Shown: positions 58,632-64,000 of the stretch, piece after piece
Position numbering within the stretch: position 1 is the stretch's first letter
How the letters are laid out: each line of letters opens with the position of its first letter
Assembly (NCBI RefSeq): GCF_000382065.1
Contig: NZ_KB907500.1
Span: 186,001 to 250,000 of the forward strand
Origin: Stenotrophomonas hibiscicola ATCC 19867
GTDB taxonomy: Bacteria > Pseudomonadota > Gammaproteobacteria > Xanthomonadales > Xanthomonadaceae
Direction: 5' to 3'
DNA: 64,000 nucleotides
Notes under the pieces: model-generated
Told to the model about the DNA's origin: nothing
The model's database searches: none
The model's input: the letters and a program-made list of their open reading frames with translations, nothing else
Program-made: the position numbers and the translations under genes

Positions 58632-59519
58632 ATGCGTTCCCTGCTCGCCTGTTCTGCGTTGTTGCTGTTGCCGCTGTCGGCGCTGGCCGCCGATGCCCCT
58701 AACTGCAAGTTCACCGCTGCCCGTACGTTGAAGCTGGAGACATCCGGCGCCAAGGCGGTGGTGTTCGAGGTGAACCAGCATGACCTGAAGGTGGTCGCCA
58801 GCAAGGGCGGTGGCCAGCTGGATGGTCGCGCCTGCGCCTCCAGCCAGGAATGGTTGGACCAGCTGGTGCTGGATCAGCGGAAGGAAGGCGACAAGCTGGT
58901 GGTCAGCCTGCGCCGCGAAGGCCGCGACAGCGGCATCAGCCTGGGCAGCAGCTATGCCTGGCTGGACATCCGTGGCAGCGTGCCGGACAACCTGCCCCTG
59001 CAGCTGAAGGTCGGTTCCGGCGATGCCAGTGTGGACAACGCGCAGTCGCTGAGCGTGGATGTCGGCTCCGGTGATGCCATCATCCGTGGCACCCGTGGCA
59101 GCATCCACGCAGCGGTGGGCTCGGGTGACCTGGACATCGACGGCGGCAGCTCGCTGAACCTGCTGTCGCTGGGCTCTGGCGACGTCAAGGCACGCAACAT
59201 CGGCGGCGATGCGGTCACCGGCACGGTGGGTTCGGGTGACCTGAAGCTCAGCGATGTCCGCGGCAACGCCCGGCTGGACACCGTCGGGTCCGGCGACGTC
59301 GGGTTCAAGCGCGTGCAGGGCAACGTCGAGGTCGGCGTGGTCGGCTCCGGCGATGTCGACCTGTCCGACATCGGCGGCAGCGTGCATGTGCGCAGCCACG
59401 GCTCGGGTGACATCCAGGTCGATGGCGTGCGCGGCAGCCTGACCGTCGACCACAGCGGCAGCGGCGACGTGGGCCACCGCAACGTCAGCGGCACCGTCAC
59501 CCTGCCCCGCAAAAAGTAA
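58632..59519 (+). CDS. exported GSGD-repeat beta-solenoid protein (DUF2807/GIN-like)
   Basis: A 295-residue protein with a signal peptide (MRSLLACSALLLLPLSALAA). After an N-terminal domain of about 110 residues come nine regular repeats of about 20 residues, each containing GSGD (for example VGSGDASVDN, VGSGDLDIDG, HGSGDIQVDG). This periodicity predicts a right-handed beta-solenoid, like head-GIN-domain and DUF4097 proteins. Its place in the operon suggests a periplasmic or surface role under YtrA control. The start follows 24 bp after the permease, with GGAGG upstream. It continues the same transcript. Confidence 0.85.
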   Translation: MRSLLACSALLLLPLSALAADAPNCKFTAARTLKLETSGAKAVVFEVNQHDLKVVASKGGGQLDGRACASSQEWLDQLVLDQRKEGDKLVVSLRREGRDSGISLGSSYAWLDIRGSVPDNLPLQLKVGSGDASVDNAQSLSVDVGSGDAIIRGTRGSIHAAVGSGDLDIDGGSSLNLLSLGSGDVKARNIGGDAVTGTVGSGDLKLSDVRGNARLDTVGSGDVGFKRVQGNVEVGVVGSGDVDLSDIGGSVHVRSHGSGDIQVDGVRGSLTVDHSGSGDVGHRNVSGTVTLPRKK

Positions 59520-59548
59520 CCGCCACCGGACCGATCGAGGACACTGCC

Positions 59549-60154
59549 ATGAATCTGCTGCGCGTGCTGCCTGCCACCCTGCTGTGCCTGCCGCTGATCG
59601 CCTGCGGCGGCACGTCCTCCACGCCTGATACCACCGTCGGCAAAAGCGTGGCCGAGGCGACCAGCGGGGTCGGCCAGACGGTCAAGGAGGCCATGGACGA
59701 TGCCCGCAAGGACATCGCCCAGGGCAACATCAAGATCTCGGCCGACAAGCAGCCGCGTGCGGAGATCACGCCGGACGGGCGGCTGCTGATCGGCGGCAAG
59801 GAAGTGCCGGCTGATGAGGCCCAGCGCCGGCAGCTGCTGGAATACCGCGGCCACGTCGTTGCCATTGCAATGGACGGCATGGATGTCGGCCTGGCCGGTG
59901 CCAAGCTCGGCGCCAGTGCTGCCGGAGAGGCCCTGAAGGGCATCTTCAGCGGCGACAGCGAGGGCATCGAGAAGCGGATCAATGCCGAGGCGGAGAAGAT
60001 CGAAGCCCAGGCCAAGCGCATCTGCAACCGCATGCCGGCGATGCTGGCCAGCCAGCAGGCGCTGGCCGCATCGCTGCCCGCGTTCAAGCCGTACGCCACG
60101 ATGGACCAGAGTGACGTCGACGACTGCGGCAAGGACACCGTGGTCCAGCGCTAG
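59549..60154 (+). CDS. YggN/DUF2884-like lipoprotein
   Basis: A 201-residue lipoprotein with lipobox LIAC (Cys19). The mature part has the YggN-like core ITPDGRLLIGGKEVPADEAQRRQLLEYR, a Gly/Ala-rich helical part and a C-terminal charged helix (KRINAEAEKIEAQAKRICNR). The related E. coli YggN is periplasmic and uncharacterised. Last gene of the YtrA operon, 29 bp after the solenoid protein, and followed by a strong hairpin. Its core aligns without gaps to a segment of the next lipoprotein downstream. Confidence 0.82.
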   Translation: MNLLRVLPATLLCLPLIACGGTSSTPDTTVGKSVAEATSGVGQTVKEAMDDARKDIAQGNIKISADKQPRAEITPDGRLLIGGKEVPADEAQRRQLLEYRGHVVAIAMDGMDVGLAGAKLGASAAGEALKGIFSGDSEGIEKRINAEAEKIEAQAKRICNRMPAMLASQQALAASLPAFKPYATMDQSDVDDCGKDTVVQR

Positions 60155-60176
60155 GCCTGTGACAGATCAGCACACC

Positions 60177-60206
60177 CGGCCGGCAGCGGCGCCCCGCTGC
60201 CGGCCG
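60177..60206 (+). terminator. GC-rich hairpin ending the YtrA operon
   Basis: CGGCCGGCAGCGG-CGCC-CCGCTGCCGGCCG, a perfect 13-bp stem starting 22 bp after the lipoprotein stop. It is followed by TAACG rather than a T-run, so it is a structural transcript end or a Rho-assisted terminator. Confidence 0.6.
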
Positions 60207-60260
60207 TAACGTGCCGACCGGCTTACAATGTCGGCCCCGGACGCCCCCGAACCGAATGCC

Positions 60261-60686
60261 ATGAAGAAGTTGTTCCTGCTGCTGGCCGCCCTGCTCTGCC
60301 TGGGCCTGGTCGGCTGTGACAAGGATTACCGCAACCACCGCGCCGAGCGCGGCAAGCCCAAGATTTCCGTCAGCGAAGGGATGGTGACCGTGCGTCGCCC
60401 GCCGGCACCGAACATCATCATCCTCGGCGATGGCACGATGAAGGTGGACGAGATCCAGATCCCGCTCGACGAAGGGCAGAAGCAGATGCTGCAGACGATG
60501 TTCGGCCGGCTGCAAGTACTGCGCCAGAACACCCTGGTCGCCGCCCCGGCCGATCCCAACATGCAACCGGTGAAGATCCAGCCGCCGGAAGGCATGGAAG
60601 TGATCCCGTCCGACCTGGTCCAGCGCATCCCCGAGTTCAAGGACTACACCGACACCTTCGGCAACATCGTCGCCGACCGCCGCTGA
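60261..60686 (+). CDS. lipoprotein of unknown function
   Basis: A 141-residue lipoprotein with signal KKLFLLLAALLCLGLVGC (lipobox LVGC). The mature part has a VRRPPAPNIIILGDGTMKVDEIQIPLDEGQKQML segment. This aligns gaplessly with the YggN-like core of the lipoprotein encoded just upstream (DG, P-x-DE-x-Q, L at matching positions), suggesting a shared ancestor. The ATG at 60261 is preferred; an in-frame ATG 33 nt upstream lacks a signal rationale. It is separated from the YtrA operon by a hairpin, so it may have its own promoter. It ends at a bidirectional terminator. Confidence 0.82.
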   Translation: MKKLFLLLAALLCLGLVGCDKDYRNHRAERGKPKISVSEGMVTVRRPPAPNIIILGDGTMKVDEIQIPLDEGQKQMLQTMFGRLQVLRQNTLVAAPADPNMQPVKIQPPEGMEVIPSDLVQRIPEFKDYTDTFGNIVADRR

Positions 60687-60716
60687 AAAAACGCCGCCCC
60701 CTGGGCGGCGTTTCCT
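60687..60716. terminator. bidirectional Rho-independent terminator
   Basis: AACGCCGCCC-CCT-GGGCGGCGTT (60690-60712), a 10-bp stem. On the minus strand it is followed by a T-run (complement of the A-run at 60686-60691), serving fumC; on the plus strand it is followed by TCCTCTTG, serving the lipoprotein gene. Confidence 0.85.
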
Positions 60717-60719
60717 CTT

Positions 60720-60781
60720 GTAGAGCCGAGCCCATGCCCGGCTCAGGTCCAGGAAGCAGCCGAGCATGGGCTCGGCCCTAC
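60720..60781. repeat. SMAG-type dimeric REP element
   Basis: Starts GTAGAGCCGAGCCCATGC and ends GCATGGGCTCGGCCCTAC, an inverted pair of the GCCGAGC subfamily. It lies 10 bp beyond the fumC stop, just before the bidirectional terminator. Confidence 0.85.
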
Positions 60782-60791
60782 GACCGGCGCA

Positions 60792-62216
60792 TCAACCGCC
60801 GCCACCGCCCCCCGCGTGGATGCCACCGGCAGTCAGCGCGGTGGGGTCCAGCAGGCGGCGCAGTTCCGCTTCCTGCAGGCCGCTGTCTTCCAGCGCTACG
60901 TCCAGCACCGGGCGCTGTTCCTTGTAGGCACGCTTGGCAATGGCCGCTGCCTTCTCGTAGCCGATGATCGGGTTCAGCGCCGTGACCAGGATGGGATTGC
61001 GCGACAGCGCCTCGGCAACACGGTCTTGGCGCACCTTCAGCCCGGCAATCGCGCTGTCGGCCAGCAGCCGCGACACATTGGCCAGCAGGCCGATGCCATC
61101 CAGCAGGTTCACCGCAATCAGCGGCAGGGTGACGTTGAGCTGGAAGTTGCCGGTCTGCCCGGCCACGGTGATCGCGGTGTGGTGGCCAATCACCTGCGCG
61201 CACGCCATCACGGTTGCTTCCGGAATCACCGGGTTGACCTTGCCCGGCATGATCGAGCTGCCCGGCTGCAGTGCCGGCAGTTCGATCTCGCCCAGCCCGG
61301 CCAGCGGACCGGCGTTCATCCAGCGAAGATCATTGGCGATCTTGATCAGCGCCACCGCCAGTGCATTGAGCTGGCCGGACAACTCCACTGCATCGTCCTG
61401 CGCGGCCAGGCCTTCGAACTTGTTCTCGGCGCTGTCGAACTTGAAACCGGTCTGTTGCTTCAGTGCCTTGGCTACCTGCGCGCCAAAACGCGGGTCGGCG
61501 TTGATGCCGGTGCCGATGGCGGTGCCACCCAGCGGCAGGCGGCGCACGCGCTTGAGGCTGTCTTCGATGCGCTCCTGCGCCGAGGCCAGCTGCGCCGACC
61601 ATGCGCCGAACTCCTGCTCGAAGGTCAGTGGCATCGCGTCCATCAGGTGGGTACGGCCGGTCTTGACCACCTTGCGCAGGCTGCGGCCCTTCTTGTCGAG
61701 GGTCTTGCGCAGGTGCACCAGCGCCGGCAGCAGCTGTTCGTGCGTCGCCAGCACCGCCGACACGCGCAGCGCGGTCGGGATCACGTCGTTGGAGCTCTGC
61801 CCCTGGTTGACGTGGTCATTGGGATGCACGGTGGTCTTGCCCGCCTTGCCGGCACGGTTGGCCAGGGTGGCGATGACCTCATTGGCATTCATGTTCGACG
61901 ACGTGCCCGAACCGGTCTGGTAGACGTCGATCGGGAAGTGCGCGTCCCAGTTGCCGGCGGCCACTTCGGCAGCAGCGGTCTGGATGGCCTTGGCCACGTT
62001 CTTCGGCAGGTGGCCCAGCTCGGCGTTGACGCCGGCGGCAGCGCCCTTGACCAGGCCCAGGGCACGGATGAAACCGCGCGGCATGCGCTGGCCCGACACC
62101 GGGAAATTCTGCACGGCACGCTGGGTCTGGGCGCCCCACAGGGCGTCCGCAGGCACCTGCAGCTCGCCCATGCTGTCGTGTTCGATTCTGAAACCCTTGC
62201 TTGCAGCTTTGCTCAT
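60792..62216 (-). CDS. fumC: fumarase, class II
   Basis: FumC of 474 residues, an iron-independent homotetrameric enzyme hydrating fumarate to malate in the citric acid cycle. The superfamily signature GSSIMPGKVNP starts at Gly319, with the catalytic Ser at 320; SSNMNANEV and the HPNDHVNQGQSSND substrate-site motif are present. The C terminus ends in a poly-Gly tail. GGAG lies 8 nt before the ATG at 62216. It is convergent with a lipoprotein gene and divergent from purB, another member of the same aspartase/fumarase superfamily. Confidence 0.96.
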   Translation of the reverse strand: MSKAASKGFRIEHDSMGELQVPADALWGAQTQRAVQNFPVSGQRMPRGFIRALGLVKGAAAGVNAELGHLPKNVAKAIQTAAAEVAAGNWDAHFPIDVYQTGSGTSSNMNANEVIATLANRAGKAGKTTVHPNDHVNQGQSSNDVIPTALRVSAVLATHEQLLPALVHLRKTLDKKGRSLRKVVKTGRTHLMDAMPLTFEQEFGAWSAQLASAQERIEDSLKRVRRLPLGGTAIGTGINADPRFGAQVAKALKQQTGFKFDSAENKFEGLAAQDDAVELSGQLNALAVALIKIANDLRWMNAGPLAGLGEIELPALQPGSSIMPGKVNPVIPEATVMACAQVIGHHTAITVAGQTGNFQLNVTLPLIAVNLLDGIGLLANVSRLLADSAIAGLKVRQDRVAEALSRNPILVTALNPIIGYEKAAAIAKRAYKEQRPVLDVALEDSGLQEAELRRLLDPTALTAGGIHAGGGGGG

Positions 62217-62369
62217 TGCATCAACTCCGCACTACTTCAGTTGGGGAAAGGGAAGCGGCGGCTGGCAGGGTGTCGCTTCCCGGGCTGGCGGCTGCGCCAA
62301 CGATACTCCCTTGCCCGCAGCGTGGGATGACGAGGACGGGCCAGAACGTTCCGTCCGCAGGGCCGTGTT

Positions 62370-62445
62370 GTAGAGCCGAGCCCATGCTCGGCTTCCCGCA
62401 GGGCGCCGGATTCTCTGAAGCAGCCGAGCGTGGGCTCGGCTCTAC
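62370..62445. repeat. SMAG-type dimeric REP element
   Basis: Starts GTAGAGCCGAGCCCATGC and ends GCGTGGGCTCGGCTCTAC. It lies in the 292-bp divergent region between fumC and purB, 63 bp before the purB start, so it may sit close to the purB promoter. Confidence 0.85.
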
Positions 62446-62472
62446 AGGGCACGCCCCGCCGGCACGTCGTAG

Positions 62473-63876
<1,404 letters not shown>

Positions 63877-64000
63877 GAGGTTTCCGTTGCGGCGGCGGCC
63901 GCGGCCGCGGGCGCTGCCTGCGGCAGGCAACGGCAACAGCAATAGCAACGTCAAGAGCGGCTCTGGATTGCTGCTAGCTGGGCGGGCCGGGAGGGGCCAG
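63877..64000. other. GC-rich low-complexity end of the window
   Basis: After the purB stop there is a GC-rich stretch including GGCGGCGGCCGCGGCCGC and a loose CAA/CAG-type repeat at about 63928-63955. No gene or clear terminator is visible before the window ends. Confidence 0.4.

Noticed and set aside
63877..64000. Start of a further gene at the window end
   Set aside because: Only GC-rich low-complexity sequence; no start, ribosome-binding site or conserved peptide in any frame.

Overview
The window is high-GC gammaproteobacterial chromosome and almost certainly comes from the Stenotrophomonas maltophilia complex (Xanthomonadaceae). Three things point there: GyrA carries Gln at position 83, as known for S. 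maltophilia; the intergenic spaces are studded with REP hairpins ending in GTAG (the SMAG type named from this species); and the family-typical gene set is present (kynurenine-route NAD genes, a split MetH, a long LigA, a YtrA-type ABC operon). I see no prophage, insertion sequence, CRISPR array, rRNA or tRNA. It reads as core chromosome with a few small lineage-specific insertions.

Layout. 0-6.6 kb, minus strand: gyrA, mtnA, a triple-repeat DUF3011 exported protein, epmA (EF-P lysylation) coupled to a GNAT acetyltransferase. 6.6-14.9 kb, minus strand: smc-zipA-ligA, with a Tat-type HisC-like aminotransferase inserted on the opposite strand between zipA and ligA and bracketed by REPs. 15.2-17.7 kb: a DUF1963-like gene in an AT-richer pocket, then rpsF-rpsR-rplI and iscA. 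17.8-28.3 kb, plus strand: asnS, three small genes, beta-carbonic anhydrase, the kynurenine genes nbaC-kynU-kmo, sbcB, DUF2461, an aldo/keto reductase and DUF2939. 28.4-35.3 kb, minus strand: a cytosolic 5'-nucleotidase, nadK and the very large NAD-glutamate dehydrogenase. 35.5-40.7 kb, plus strand: a TetR repressor translationally coupled to an RND pump (fusion lipoprotein and permease, no outer-membrane gene), perhaps SmeGH. 40.8-43.5 kb: a small membrane protein, an unrecognised secreted protein and an acyl-CoA dehydrogenase. 43.6-48.4 kb, plus strand: an ArsR-methyltransferase regulator (SahR-like) and methionine synthase split into two overlapping genes. 48.4-55.7 kb: an MFS transporter, an acyltransferase-SGNH protein, DUF2058, slyX, ugd, an FKBP isomerase and a periplasmic glutathione peroxidase. 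55.9-60.2 kb, plus strand: a self-regulated YtrA-type operon (small exported peptide, GntR regulator, ABC ATPase, permease, GSGD-repeat beta-solenoid protein, YggN-like lipoprotein). 60.3-63.9 kb: a second lipoprotein, fumC and purB.

How the genes connect. NbaC, KynU and Kmo lead from tryptophan catabolites toward quinolinate and NAD, and NadK then makes NADP; a nucleotidase sits directly behind nadK. The SahR-like gene and split metH form a compact S-adenosyl cycle unit with an AT-rich dyad in front. The YtrA operon has a GGTG-N16-CACC operator overlapping its -10 element and exports several envelope proteins; it is the best candidate here for an incompletely described system. Ugd and the OafA-like acyltransferase point to surface polysaccharide modification.

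Limits: all functional calls come from reading translations and motifs without a database search. Start codons were chosen from ribosome-binding sites and family lengths. Promoter and terminator calls are by eye.
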